Of a DNA stretch of 64,000 bases, positions 37,079 through 46,160 are shown one piece after another; positions within the stretch are counted from its first letter, which is position 1, and the number at the start of each line of letters is the position of its first letter. The stretch lies in the NCBI RefSeq assembly GCF_019285515.1, contig NZ_CP079095.1, positions 3,132,501-3,196,500 of the forward strand. Direction: 5' to 3'. The position numbers and the translations under genes are program-made. Under the pieces are notes generated by a model. The model saw only the letters and a program-made list of their open reading frames with translations. It was not told the DNA's origin and ran no database searches. This stretch comes from Methylococcus sp. Mc7. GTDB lineage: Bacteria > Pseudomonadota > Gammaproteobacteria > Methylococcales > Methylococcaceae.

Positions 37079-38103
37079 GGCGCCGCTACCTTCTGGCGGA
37101 TGCCGTCCAGGAGTTCGTCGATCAGCGCCGTCCGCCGCAGTTCGTACACCGGATTGAAGAACACGCGGTGGGCGATGGTCTCGCGGAACACGCCGTGGAT
37201 GTCCTCCGGCACGACGTATTCGCGGCCGTCCAGCCAGGCCGAGACCCGGGCGGCGCGCATCATCATGCTCACGCCGCGGGCGCTGGCTCCGGCCAGGATC
37301 AGCCGGTCCATGTCGACGCCGTCCAGTTTCACCCCGTAGTCGGCCGGGCGGCGGGTGGCTTCCCACAGGTCTAGCGCGTACTGCTGCAGGGTCTCGCTGG
37401 CCGTGACCGATTGCTGGATGACGGGCGCGATCTGCGGGATTTCGCGGTAGGGCAGGAGGCCCGGCGTCAGCGTATCGAGCAGGCGGTCGACGTCGTGGAA
37501 CTTCGGGTCGAACATCAGGGCGCAGCGCAGCGCCGGGTCGGCCGGCGTCTCGATGTGCAGTTCCATCATGAAGCGGTCGCGCGCCGCCGACGGAATCTCG
37601 AAGGTTTCCTCCTTCTCCACCCGGTTGCGGTCGGCGAAGACCTGCAGGTAGGGGAAGAAATGCTCGCGGTTGAAGGCGCTCACGGCGTGTTCGGCCATGA
37701 TCCGGAGCAGCAGCGAATGCACCTGCGGGCGGGCGCGGTTCACCTCGTTGAAGAAGAAGACCGAGAGCTCCTCGCCGTGCTTGAGCACGGGGCCGGGATC
37801 GACCTGCGGCTTGCCGAGTTCGTTGATGTAGGTGTGGTAGACCAGGTCGTTCGGCATCAGGTCGATGGTGCCCTCGACGCGTTCGTAGGCGCCGCCCAGG
37901 CAGCGCGCCACGGCCCTCAGCAGGGTGGTTTTGCCCACGCCGACATCGCCCTCGAGCATCACGTGGCCGCGGGCGAACACGGCGATCAGGATGTGGCGGA
38001 TCGGCCGCTCCAGCCCGATCACGGCCTTGCCGACTTCGCGCTCGAAGGCCAGGGCGCGCTGGCGCCAGTCGGCGAGTTGAGATTGTTTCAGGTCAGCGGA
38101 CAT
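37075..38103 (-). CDS. mxaR: MoxR-type AAA+ ATPase (MxaR-like)
   Basis: A 342-residue AAA+ chaperone-like ATPase. Walker A is GDVGVGKTTLLRAVA near residue 57 and Walker B lies around SVFFFNEVNRARPQ; the C-terminal part holds the lid with sensor 2 (ILAGASARGVSMMMRAAR). MoxR/MxaR proteins help metal loading of target enzymes, in methylotrophs methanol dehydrogenase. First gene of the accessory block; mxaFJGI are not within the window. Confidence 0.85.
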   Translation of the reverse strand: MSADLKQSQLADWRQRALAFEREVGKAVIGLERPIRHILIAVFARGHVMLEGDVGVGKTTLLRAVARCLGGAYERVEGTIDLMPNDLVYHTYINELGKPQVDPGPVLKHGEELSVFFFNEVNRARPQVHSLLLRIMAEHAVSAFNREHFFPYLQVFADRNRVEKEETFEIPSAARDRFMMELHIETPADPALRCALMFDPKFHDVDRLLDTLTPGLLPYREIPQIAPVIQQSVTASETLQQYALDLWEATRRPADYGVKLDGVDMDRLILAGASARGVSMMMRAARVSAWLDGREYVVPEDIHGVFRETIAHRVFFNPVYELRRTALIDELLDGIRQKVAAP

Positions 38104-38189
38104 GGCGAATCCGGAAAGTGCAGGGTCTCAAAACGAGCGATGCCCGGCGGCGCCGGGCATCGGGGAAACGTCGGGACGACCCGGAGCGC

Positions 38190-38522
38190 TCAGCTCTTGC
38201 CGGCCTGTTCGGCGGCGATGAGGTCGTCGAAACGCTTCAACTGGAAGCGGGTGAATTCGATCAACTGGTAGCCGACGTCGAACACCAGCTTGTACAGGGC
38301 GGGGGCCAGATAGACCTTGTAGCCGACATAGCCCAGGGCGCCGATGCCGACCAGGGCGGCGATGACCGTGGGAAAGCCGATGCCCGCGAAGATGCGGATG
38401 ATCTGGAACATGATGTCCAGCGGCAGCAGGATCAACAGTCCGGCATAGACCAGAATGGTGAAGCTGAAGAACACGAAGGTGACGAACTTGAACGCGTAAG
38501 CCAATATCAGATTGATTTTCAT
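38190..38522 (-). CDS. Small membrane protein upstream of mxaR
   Basis: A 110-residue protein with three hydrophobic segments (about residues 10-36, 38-50 and 53-72) and a C-terminal amphipathic helix (YKLVFDVGYQLIEFTRFQLKR, from residue about 80). I do not recognise the family. It lies 86 bases upstream of mxaR on the same strand and could be part of that operon. The start is placed at MKINLI, where the hydrophobic region begins. Confidence 0.65.
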   Translation of the reverse strand: MKINLILAYAFKFVTFVFFSFTILVYAGLLILLPLDIMFQIIRIFAGIGFPTVIAALVGIGALGYVGYKVYLAPALYKLVFDVGYQLIEFTRFQLKRFDDLIAAEQAGKS

Positions 38523-38683
38523 GTGTTTTGCCCTTCCCGGGATTTTTCTAATCGAATCTTGTATGCATATCGGTCCGGCCTCCGGGCGCGGATTGCGGGC
38601 GGAGCGGGACACAACCTCAAAATGGGTGGCATTTTAGCACAGCTTGGGGCTCAGGCTTCGCACCCCGCGGGGAAACGGCATGT

Positions 38684-38713
38684 AAAAAAACAGGCCCCGC
38701 AGGGCCTGTTTTT
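38684..38713. terminator. Bidirectional terminator
   Basis: A stem CAGGCCC/GGGCCTG with a short loop is flanked by seven A residues on the left and five T residues on the right. It ends the cold-shock gene transcript on the minus strand and could also stop plus-strand transcription. Confidence 0.85.
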
Positions 38714-38735
38714 CGGAGACATCCGGTTCGGGAAA

Positions 38736-38945
38736 TCAGATGACGCTGACCTGATCCGCCTGCGGACCTTTGGCGCCCTGGACTTCCACGAAGCTGACCC
38801 GCTGGCCTTCCTTCAGGGTCTTGAAGCCCTCGCCCTGGATGGAGCGGAAGTGGACGAACAGATCGGCGCCACTTTCGCGCTGAATGAAGCCGTATCCTTT
38901 CGTTTCATTGAACCATTTAACGGTGCCCTGCTGAACTTGACTCAT
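38736..38945 (-). CDS. cspA: Cold-shock-domain protein
   Basis: A 69-residue OB-fold nucleic-acid chaperone with both RNP motifs: KGYGFIQ (RNP1) and LFVHF (RNP2). It starts at [19 protein letters not shown] (read as [14 protein letters not shown]); an ATG three codons upstream is possible. A terminator follows 23 bases after the stop, so it is monocistronic. Whether it is cold-induced cannot be told from the sequence. Confidence 0.92.
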   Translation of the reverse strand: MSQVQQGTVKWFNETKGYGFIQRESGADLFVHFRSIQGEGFKTLKEGQRVSFVEVQGAKGPQADQVSVI

Positions 38946-39034
38946 CTCTCTCATCTCTCAGTGTGGATCGAACTATGCCGCTGCCGACGGCGACCGGGTG
39001 AACTGGTAGCAGGAGATCGATGGCGCCAGTAGCT

Positions 39035-39922
39035 TTACCGGGAAGGGTACCGCGATGAATCCGCTGCCGCGTTTCCCAATACGCAGTCCGGCGTAGCATA
39101 CAGAAGCGATTTGAGGTTTTCAAACTTCGGATTTTCGCCGTCGAGTCCGATCCCGCCCCAGTAATACCGGGCGTTCGCCGCGCGCACCGTGACCGCGGCG
39201 TCGAATCCTTGCCGGACCGGAAGCTCGGCGAGCGACCAGCCTCCGGCGGGACCCAATTCCGGCGGGATCTCGAGCCAGCGCGGCGGGCCTGCGAGGCTGG
39301 ACACGCAGTGCCGAAGGCCCAGCGCCATGCCGCGTCCCGAGGCTTTGCCCAATGCCTCCTTGCGCACCCAGAAGCGGAAGAAGGCGCGGGTCGCCGCTGC
39401 GCCGGCAAGGCCGTCGAGTTCCGCCTGTTCGCTCGGCGCCAGACAGCGCCGGGCCAGCGCATCGAGACGATCCAGGGGGCGCCGTGCCTCGACGTCGATC
39501 CCGACCGGCGATCGCCAGGCCAGCGCCAGCACGATCTCGTCGCCGGAGTGGCTGAGGTTGAATTGAAGGTCCGGTTCAGCGCCTTCGCCGCGCAGCGCCG
39601 GTTTGCCGTGGGGGCCGATCGCAAAGCCGAGCGATGCCGGTTCGCGGCCGAGATAATGGCCGAGCACATAGCGCAAAAGCGTACGCCCGATGACGAACTG
39701 GGCCCTCGCCGCGGCCATACCGATGCGGGCCGCGCGGAGGGCTTCTTCTTCGGAAAGCCAGTTCTGAACCAGGGAGGCCAAGCCGCTCGGTTCTCCGTGC
39801 CAGACATGGACTTGGCCGGCCTCGAGCCCCGCGAGCGAAGGTGCAGGAGCGTCGGACTCGGTAACGCTGAGCGTGGGTAAGTTTCTCGGTTCCAAAGGGA
39901 TTGCAGAGAGGGGCGCCGGCAT
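39035..39922 (-). CDS. 4'-phosphopantetheinyl transferase (Sfp type)
   Basis: A 295-residue enzyme that transfers phosphopantetheine from CoA to a carrier-protein serine. The family motifs are present: NLSHSGD, the Mg-binding GIDVEARR and WVRKEALGKASG. Its length is that of Sfp-type enzymes serving secondary metabolism, not AcpS. Start set at MPAPLSAIPLEPRN; upstream in-frame codons look non-coding. No carrier-protein gene is in the window. Confidence 0.85.
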   Translation of the reverse strand: MPAPLSAIPLEPRNLPTLSVTESDAPAPSLAGLEAGQVHVWHGEPSGLASLVQNWLSEEEALRAARIGMAAARAQFVIGRTLLRYVLGHYLGREPASLGFAIGPHGKPALRGEGAEPDLQFNLSHSGDEIVLALAWRSPVGIDVEARRPLDRLDALARRCLAPSEQAELDGLAGAAATRAFFRFWVRKEALGKASGRGMALGLRHCVSSLAGPPRWLEIPPELGPAGGWSLAELPVRQGFDAAVTVRAANARYYWGGIGLDGENPKFENLKSLLYATPDCVLGNAAADSSRYPSR

Positions 39923-40183
39923 TTGGTGCGGTGAATTGTATTTCCGGCCGAAGCGGATGGCGAGCTTGTCTCCGGCCGTACAATTCCGGAGGATATCCCG
40001 CTCCAAGCTCGTCCCTGACAAGGATTCCGCTATCCCCATGGCTTCTGCAACCGCGGTGCGTCGCCGTCACGACCACATCATCCTCGCCGGACTGATCGGC
40101 GACCGCCGTGTTTTCACTGCGGTGCGCGCAACGCGGGGCTGGCGTGTGCCGTTCCTGGCCCGCGGCGAGCGCGCCAGTTTCAC

Positions 40184-41158
40184 ATGTCTCGCCAGTCCGT
40201 GTCCGTCGATCCCGGTCCCGACCTTGGCGCTCTGACCGCCGAGCGTCTGCTTCGCGGAGGGATCGGCGCGCTGGCCGGCCGCTGGCGCAACGGTGCTATT
40301 GGCGATGCCCAGTACGCCGCCGGCTACTTCCTGATCTGGCAGATCGCATTGCACGGAGCCCGGTTCACCTCGCGCAAGAGCCGGCTCGATCCCCGGCCTT
40401 CGGCCGAGGGCTGGCTCGATCTCCTGGACCGCCTGGAGGGCGATGTCCTGACCTCGGCTCTGTGCGGGCGTCTCGAGCGTTACCAGTTCCGCTGCGTGAT
40501 TCCGGCCGTACCGGCGGCGCTGGTGGCCTGGCTTCAAGGCCGCTGGGCGCTGCGGCTCACGGAGCGGATCCCCTCTCCACGGGAGGTGCTCGCCATGCAA
40601 GGCAGGGGAGAGCGGCCGGTGACCCTGCTGGCCGTCTATCCGCGGATGCTCGAGCCGGTGCTGTCCAAGCCCAACGGTTTCGAATTCTTCGTGCACGACC
40701 TGGAGCACGCGTGCAAGTTCTTCCAAGACAGCTCCCGCCATGCCGGGCAGCGGGCCTTCTTCCTCGCCATGGCCGCGGCGCTCGATGCGGGCTGTTTCGA
40801 AGGGCGTCTGACCGATCCGGTGTTTTCGGCGCGATTCGACTACCTGGTCAGCGACATGAATACCCATGTCGTCCACAGCCTTCAATATTTGCGCGCTATC
40901 CTGATCGAGAGCGAGCTGCGTCTCGAAGGCAAGGCGCCGAACCAGCGGCTGTCCGCCGGCGGCAGGGACGCGATCGCGGCCCTGCTCGCCGCGCTGGGGG
41001 CATGCTGGGGCTTCGGCCCGCGGGCGCGAAAGGCGCTGCTCGACGGCTGCCCGTCCGGCGCGGATGCCTCGGCGATCGGGCTCGCTCTGGCGGAATTCGC
41101 GAGAACCGCCGCTCCTAAAATTCAAACGGATTTTCCGTCGAAAGGTATGCAAACATGA
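40184..41158 (+). CDS. Unknown protein coupled to pta
   Basis: A 324-residue soluble-looking protein I do not recognise. It contains His/Asp-rich motifs FFVHDLEHACKFFQD and SDMNTHVVHSLQYLR that could bind a metal or be catalytic, and a predominantly helical composition. There is no signal peptide. Its stop overlaps the pta ATG (ATGA), so it is probably co-translated. The 261 bases upstream hold no gene I can support. Confidence 0.6.
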   Translation: MSRQSVSVDPGPDLGALTAERLLRGGIGALAGRWRNGAIGDAQYAAGYFLIWQIALHGARFTSRKSRLDPRPSAEGWLDLLDRLEGDVLTSALCGRLERYQFRCVIPAVPAALVAWLQGRWALRLTERIPSPREVLAMQGRGERPVTLLAVYPRMLEPVLSKPNGFEFFVHDLEHACKFFQDSSRHAGQRAFFLAMAAALDAGCFEGRLTDPVFSARFDYLVSDMNTHVVHSLQYLRAILIESELRLEGKAPNQRLSAGGRDAIAALLAALGACWGFGPRARKALLDGCPSGADASAIGLALAEFARTAAPKIQTDFPSKGMQT

Positions 41159-43257
41159 GCCATGCGTTCTACGTCGCGGCGACCGAAGCCGACGCCGGTA
41201 AGGCACTGGTGGCGCTCGGCGCGACCGAGTTCGCCTTGAGGAAAACCACGCGGGTCGGATTTTTCCGGCCGGTGATCCCCGAGGCCGGCGTCCGCGACGA
41301 AGACATCGCCCTCGTGCTCGATCATTTCGCTCTGCCGCAGCGCTACGAGGAGTCCTATGCCCTGACTTACCGGGAAGCGCAGGCCCTGCTCAGCGAAAAC
41401 CGGACCGACGAACTGCTGGAACGGATCATCGCGGCCTACAAGAAGCTCGAAGCGGGCTGCGACTTCATCGTCTGCATGGGCACGGACTATCTCGGCGAGA
41501 TGGCTTCCCTCGAGTTCGAGCTCAATTGCGAGATCGCGCGCAATCTGGGCGCGCCGATCCTCATGGTCGGCAGCGCCCTGGGAAGAACGCTGGACGAGGC
41601 GGTGCATCCGTTGGCGATCGCGGTGGACGCCTGTCGCGAGCGCGGCGGGCGGGTGGCCGGGGCATTCCTGAACAAGGCCGATCCGGCAGCGCTTGAGGCT
41701 TGCCGCGAAGCGCTGGCCGGACATTTCGGCGACAGGGTCGGGCTGAAGGCGGTCCTTCCTTTCGACGCCAGGCTCGGGAATCCCACCGTGCGGGAAATCG
41801 CGGACCGGCTGGAAGCGGAAATCCTGAGCGGCGAAGACCGCCTCGACGGGCTCGTCTCCGGCTATCTGGTCGCGGCCATGCAGTTGCAGCATGCCCTCAC
41901 CTGGCTGCGGGAAGGACAGTTGGTCATCACGCTGGGAGACCGGGGCGACATCATCATCGGGATGTTGCAGGCGGACCGTTCGGCCCGCTATCCGTCGCTG
42001 GCCGGCCTGCTGCTGTCGGGCGGCCAGCGACCCGAACCTTCGATTCTGAACCTGATCGAGGGCCTGCCGGATTCCCTGCCCATCATTTCAGTGTCCGCGG
42101 ATACCTATACGACCGCGACCCGGGCGCTCCAGGTCAAGAGCAAACTCAGGGCCGGCGACCGCGGAAAGATCGAACGCAGCATCACCGCCTTCAACGACCA
42201 TGTCGACGCGGAACGCCTGGAATCCCAGGTGCGCAACGTCCGCTTCGACGGCATCACGCCGCGGATGTTCACCTACAACCTGATGCAGCGCGCCAAGGCC
42301 GACAAACGCCATATCGTGCTGCCCGAACCCACCGACTCCAGGGTGTTGCGCGCCGCCGCCCTCCTGATCGAGCGCGAGGCCGTCCGGCTCACCTTGCTGG
42401 GCTCCAGGCAGGAGGTCGAAAAAGCGCTGAGGCGGCACGCCATTCCCCTGGACCCCGCGGTTCTGGACATCGTCGACCCGGCCACCGACGGCCGGCGCGA
42501 ATCCTATGCGGAAACCTATTTCCAACTGAGGCGGCACAAGGGTATGACGCTGGATGCCGCCCGCGATTGCCTGCTCGACGTCTCCTATTTCGGCACCATG
42601 ATGGTCTACCGGGGCGATGCGGACGGCATGGTTTCCGGTGCCGTTCATACCACTCAGCATACCGTCCTGCCGGCCCTGCAGATCATCAAGACGCGGCCCG
42701 GCTGCTCGATCGTGTCGTCGGTGTTCTTCATGTGCCTGGACGGCGGTGTGGTCGTGTACGGGGACTGCGCGGTCAATCCCAACCCCAATGCCGAACAATT
42801 GGCGGAGATCGCCATCAGCTCGGCCGACACCGCGAAGGCTTTCGGAATCGAGCCCAGGGTGGCGCTGCTCTCCTATTCCTCCGGGGCCTCGGGGGCAGGG
42901 GCGGACGTCGAGCGGGTCCGGGAAGCGACCCGTATCGCCCGCGAACGCCGGCCGGACCTCCTGCTGGAAGGGCCGATCCAGTACGACGCCGCCGTCGATG
43001 CCGGCGTCGCCGCCCAGAAAATGCCGGGGTCGCCGGTGGCAGGCCACGCCACGGTGTTCGTGTTTCCCGACCTCAATACCGGCAACAACACCTACAAGGC
43101 CGTGCAGCGCGAAACCGGAGCGCTGGCCATCGGCCCCATCCTGCAAGGCCTCGCCAAGCCGGTCAACGATCTCAGCCGCGGCTGCACCGTGGCCGACATC
43201 GTCAACACGGTGGTGATTACGGCGATTCAGGCGCAGGACGCCATGGCCAGCAGGTAG
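41155..43257 (+). CDS. pta: Phosphate acetyltransferase
   Basis: A 700-residue long-type enzyme interconverting acetyl-CoA and acetyl-phosphate. It has an N-terminal P-loop-like domain whose nucleotide loop appears changed (TEADAGKALVAL), a DRTGG domain (about 215-325) and the C-terminal catalytic PTA domain (from about 370), with HIVLPEPTDSRVLRAA and SSVFFMCLDGGVVVYGDCAVNPNP (shown as FFMCLDGGVVVYGDCA). No acetate kinase gene follows. Confidence 0.92.
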   Translation: MSHAFYVAATEADAGKALVALGATEFALRKTTRVGFFRPVIPEAGVRDEDIALVLDHFALPQRYEESYALTYREAQALLSENRTDELLERIIAAYKKLEAGCDFIVCMGTDYLGEMASLEFELNCEIARNLGAPILMVGSALGRTLDEAVHPLAIAVDACRERGGRVAGAFLNKADPAALEACREALAGHFGDRVGLKAVLPFDARLGNPTVREIADRLEAEILSGEDRLDGLVSGYLVAAMQLQHALTWLREGQLVITLGDRGDIIIGMLQADRSARYPSLAGLLLSGGQRPEPSILNLIEGLPDSLPIISVSADTYTTATRALQVKSKLRAGDRGKIERSITAFNDHVDAERLESQVRNVRFDGITPRMFTYNLMQRAKADKRHIVLPEPTDSRVLRAAALLIEREAVRLTLLGSRQEVEKALRRHAIPLDPAVLDIVDPATDGRRESYAETYFQLRRHKGMTLDAARDCLLDVSYFGTMMVYRGDADGMVSGAVHTTQHTVLPALQIIKTRPGCSIVSSVFFMCLDGGVVVYGDCAVNPNPNAEQLAEIAISSADTAKAFGIEPRVALLSYSSGASGAGADVERVREATRIARERRPDLLLEGPIQYDAAVDAGVAAQKMPGSPVAGHATVFVFPDLNTGNNTYKAVQRETGALAIGPILQGLAKPVNDLSRGCTVADIVNTVVITAIQAQDAMASR

Positions 43258-43285
43258 GAAGGCGCGACCGAAGCTCGTAATGAGG

Positions 43286-43687
43286 TCATTCCGGCAGGGA
43301 GTGCCGGACCAATCCGCCGGGAGCGGATTGGCACTGGCCCGAAGGGTGCCGGGCAGGACAGCCCGGCATGAACCCAGGTTCCACGGACGGACTCGCCAGA
43401 ATTGGCCAGAGATCTCGCCACTCAGGATTGGCGCGTTCAATCAGGTTAATTTTCGCGCCACGAGTCCACTTCTTGATCTGTTTCTCGCGGAGAATCGCGC
43501 TCTCCATGCGTTCATGAACCTCGTACCAGACCAGTTCATGGACGCCATATCGCTTGGTAAATCCGTCGGCCAGTTCGTTTCGATGCTGATACACGCGGCG
43601 GATCAGATCGGAAGTCACGCCTACATACAGGGTGCCGTTACGTTTGCTGGCGAGGAGATAGACGCAGGGTTGTTTTGTCTGAGTCGT
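43286..43687 (-). pseudogene. GIY-YIG nuclease-like ORF lacking a normal start codon
   Basis: The frame reads PCVYLLASKRNGTLYVGVTSDL, with VYLLAS and LYVGVTSDLIRR matching the small GIY-YIG endonuclease family, then GVHELVWYE, AILREKQIKKW and NLIERANPEWRDLW. Family members start a few residues before VYLLAS, but here no ATG, GTG or TTG exists between the upstream stop and that motif; an ACG at 43685-43687 sits where the ATG is expected. The C-terminal 30 residues are encoded by the hairpin repeat. It may be inactive or use a non-standard start. Confidence 0.6.
43290..43367 (-). repeat. Multi-hairpin repeat at the 3' end of the GIY-YIG ORF
   Basis: On the minus strand the order is hairpin 43348-43367 (stem GCCGGGC, loop TGTCCT), short hairpin 43338-43346 (CCC/GGG), hairpin 43309-43331 (stem CCAATCCGC, loop TCCCG) and hairpin 43290-43308 (stem TCCGGCA, loop CTCCC). 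The first three parts align with the copy at 4139-4197; the 43309-43331 stem differs from its counterpart at three positions, all compensated on the opposite arm. Confidence 0.7.
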
Positions 43688-43724
43688 CTGTGCGGCCTGC
43701 CCGTGCGAACCTCCCTGTCACTGG

Positions 43725-43747
43725 GTTCCGGCATTCCCTGCCGGAAC
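43725..43747. repeat. REP-like palindrome
   Basis: A perfect hairpin with stem GTTCCGGCA and loop TTCCC, followed by CGACGG. It lies upstream of the GIY-YIG ORF in inverted orientation relative to the hairpin at 43290-43308, so the ORF is bracketed. The same palindrome recurs at 49572-49594. Confidence 0.75.
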
Positions 43748-43790
43748 GACGGTCAATGCAACTGGGAGACCGAATCCGGTCTCGCCGTAG

Positions 43791-45530
43791 CTATCCATCC
43801 TCCCGATCCGGCGCGGAGGATTCCTTGACCTGTGCATGCAGCGCCCGCTCTGCGTCGATCTGGGGCTGCACCACGGTCTTGGAATAGCCCAGCAAGTTCA
43901 GAACTTCGGCCGCGATCACCAGACTCGACTCCAGCATTTCCGGGATGACGTAATCGGCGCCGGCCTCGATCAGTGCGGCGTGGTCTGCTTCGTTCTGGGT
44001 GCGTACGACGATCGGCAGGGTATAGCCCTGGCGGCGTATCTGGGTAATGATCCGGCGCGCTTCGCTCAGCGACTTGAAGGTCAGGATGGCGAGCCGGGCG
44101 CGCTCCATGTGGCAGCGCCGCAGCAGGTCGATTCGGGCGCAGGAGCCGTAGATCACAGGATCGCCCGCCGCGCGCCCTTCCTTGATCCGGTTGCCGTCCG
44201 GGTCCAGGGCGATGAAGGGGATGCCGTTGTTCTTGAGGAACTTGGCGATCATCTGGCCGACCCGTCCGTACCCGGCGAGGATGATGTGGTCGGACAGGTG
44301 CGGCGGAATCCGGCTCATCTCGCGGTCGCGGCCCGAGACATCTTGGCCGGCGAGCCGGCCGATCCATTGGCTGATCTCGAAGTTGTAGCGGATCAGCCAG
44401 GGTGCGAGGATCAGGCTACCGACGATGATGGCCAGCGCCAGCGAGGCGATCCGCGGCGCGAGCACGTTCAATTGCGCCCCCAGCGTGATCAGGGCCAGCC
44501 CGAATTCGCTGGCTTGTGCCAGGATGATGCCGGTCTTGCTCGCGGTCGTGGCCGACTCGCCCATCAGCCGGGCGGCGAGGGTGATGACGGCGGCTTTGGC
44601 GAAGATCAGCAGTGCGATGCCGAGCAGGACGATGCGGCCTTCCTGCACGAGCAGGCCGAAATCGATCTGCATGCCGACGCTGGCGAAGAACACGCCCATC
44701 AGAATGTCCTTGAAAGGGCGGATGTCCGCTTCCACCTGATGGCGGAATTCGCCCTCCCCGAGCATCACCCCCGTGAGGAATGCGCCCAGGGCCATGGACA
44801 GGCCGAAGGTCTGCGTCAGCCAGGCCGATAGCAGGATGATGACCAGCACCGTCAGGACGAAGATTTCCTCCGAGCGGCTCCGGGCGACCTCATGGAAGAT
44901 GGGCGGCAGCAGCCACTTGCCGGCGCCTACCAGTATCACGACCAGAATGCCCCCCTTTTCCACGACATGGAGCAGTTGCTCGTGCAGAGCGTGCTCGCTG
45001 TTTCCGGCCAGCGCGGGCACCAGGATCAGGCCGAGGAGCGCGGCCAGATCCTGAAAGATCAGCACGCCCACCGCGAGCTGGGCATGGTGCCGGTTGATGA
45101 GCTTGAGCGAGCGCAGCTCGCGGATGACCAGGGCCGTCGAGGACAGCGCCATGGATCCCGCCACCACCAGCGTGGCGCCGACGGGCCAGTCCAGGCCGAA
45201 GAAAAGCACCGAGGCGAAGGCCGACAGTGTGAGCAGCATCTGCAACGAACCCAAGCCGAACACCGCGCGGGTGAGATGCAGCAACTGGCGGACCGAAAAT
45301 TCGAGTCCCAGCTCGAACATGAGGAAAACCAGTCCCAGCTCGGACAAGAAATGAATGTTGTCGCCGTTGGTGACCATCCCGAAGCCGAACGGCCCCACCA
45401 GGCCGCCGGCGAACAGATAGGCCAGGATGTCGGGCAGGCGCAGGCGCTGAAACAGGAGCACGCTGGCGAGGGAAGCCAGCAACAGTACCAGGAGTTCGCT
45501 GAAAAAGCTGGGGTAGAGGTGTTCGGCCAT
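43791..45530 (-). CDS. CPA2 cation:proton antiporter (KefB/YbaL-like)
   Basis: A 579-residue membrane protein with 11-13 helices of the Na+/H+ exchanger type (residues 1-385) and a C-terminal RCK N domain with the dinucleotide motif HIILAGYGRVGQMIAKFL near residue 415. The region VLIFQDLAALL and GAFLTGVMLGEGEFRHQVE are conserved in CPA2 transporters. It is likely a K+ or Na+/H+ antiporter gated by nucleotide. No KefF/KefG-type ancillary protein is adjacent. Confidence 0.88.
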   Translation of the reverse strand: MAEHLYPSFFSELLVLLLASLASVLLFQRLRLPDILAYLFAGGLVGPFGFGMVTNGDNIHFLSELGLVFLMFELGLEFSVRQLLHLTRAVFGLGSLQMLLTLSAFASVLFFGLDWPVGATLVVAGSMALSSTALVIRELRSLKLINRHHAQLAVGVLIFQDLAALLGLILVPALAGNSEHALHEQLLHVVEKGGILVVILVGAGKWLLPPIFHEVARSRSEEIFVLTVLVIILLSAWLTQTFGLSMALGAFLTGVMLGEGEFRHQVEADIRPFKDILMGVFFASVGMQIDFGLLVQEGRIVLLGIALLIFAKAAVITLAARLMGESATTASKTGIILAQASEFGLALITLGAQLNVLAPRIASLALAIIVGSLILAPWLIRYNFEISQWIGRLAGQDVSGRDREMSRIPPHLSDHIILAGYGRVGQMIAKFLKNNGIPFIALDPDGNRIKEGRAAGDPVIYGSCARIDLLRRCHMERARLAILTFKSLSEARRIITQIRRQGYTLPIVVRTQNEADHAALIEAGADYVIPEMLESSLVIAAEVLNLLGYSKTVVQPQIDAERALHAQVKESSAPDREDG

Positions 45531-45822
45531 GTTCCGGGCGTCGGGTAGGAAAACGATGGGGCGTTCTTTCCGCGCCCTGTATCCGAACTGTTGTGCCGCA
45601 GAGCCTTTTTGTCAAGCCGGTGGTGGCGGAAAGACTACGTTTATCGGCAGCGGATTACCCCGATGAAGGGCATGTCGGTGTTCGCCCGGAGTGCGGATAT
45701 GGCCGCCGACGCCCTTGCGGAAAGTTCCAAATCTGCTAGTTTTCTCCAGCCGGGGCGCGACGCCGAAAAGCGTCGCAGTGCATTGACAGAAAACTCCAAA
45801 TACAGTCGAGGAATGCAGCAAC

Positions 45823-46140
45823 ATGGGCCTGTTCTCCTGGTTCTCCGCCAACAAAGAGGTCGACCTGTTCGCCAAGACACTGGCGCAGGACATCGCCAAG
45901 CGCTACCCCCCATCCATGGATACCGTCCAGGAGAAAAGAATTTCCGCCAACCGGCTCACCAAGATCCTCGAAGACGCCTACGCGAAGGCCAAGCAGTTCA
46001 ACCAGGAAAAAGGCCTGGGCATGTACAAGAAAGCCAAGTTCGGCAACACCTTCCGCTGGGAGCTGAAGGATCTCGGCTACAGCAAGGACTTCGTCGAAGT
46101 GGCGACGGAAGGGCTGATCGTCTACCTCAGCAGAAAGTAA
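45823..46140 (+). CDS. Small conserved-looking protein, unknown
   Basis: A 105-residue soluble protein with an aromatic N-terminus (MGLFSWFSANKEVDLFAK), a charged helical middle (LTKILEDAYAKAKQFNQEK) and a C-terminal WELKDLGYSKDFVEVATEG. Codon use is like that of its neighbours. I do not recognise the family. It lies 20 bases upstream of the first TPR-glycosyltransferase and may be co-transcribed. The 292 bases before it hold nothing I can support. Confidence 0.65.
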   Translation: MGLFSWFSANKEVDLFAKTLAQDIAKRYPPSMDTVQEKRISANRLTKILEDAYAKAKQFNQEKGLGMYKKAKFGNTFRWELKDLGYSKDFVEVATEGLIVYLSRK

Positions 46141-46160
46141 CACCTGGAACGCCTAAACGC

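Noticed and set aside
43791-45548. Plus-strand ORFs opposite the antiporter gene
   Set aside because: Their translations are Gln/Glu/His-rich mirror products; the minus strand has clear membrane helices and an RCK motif.
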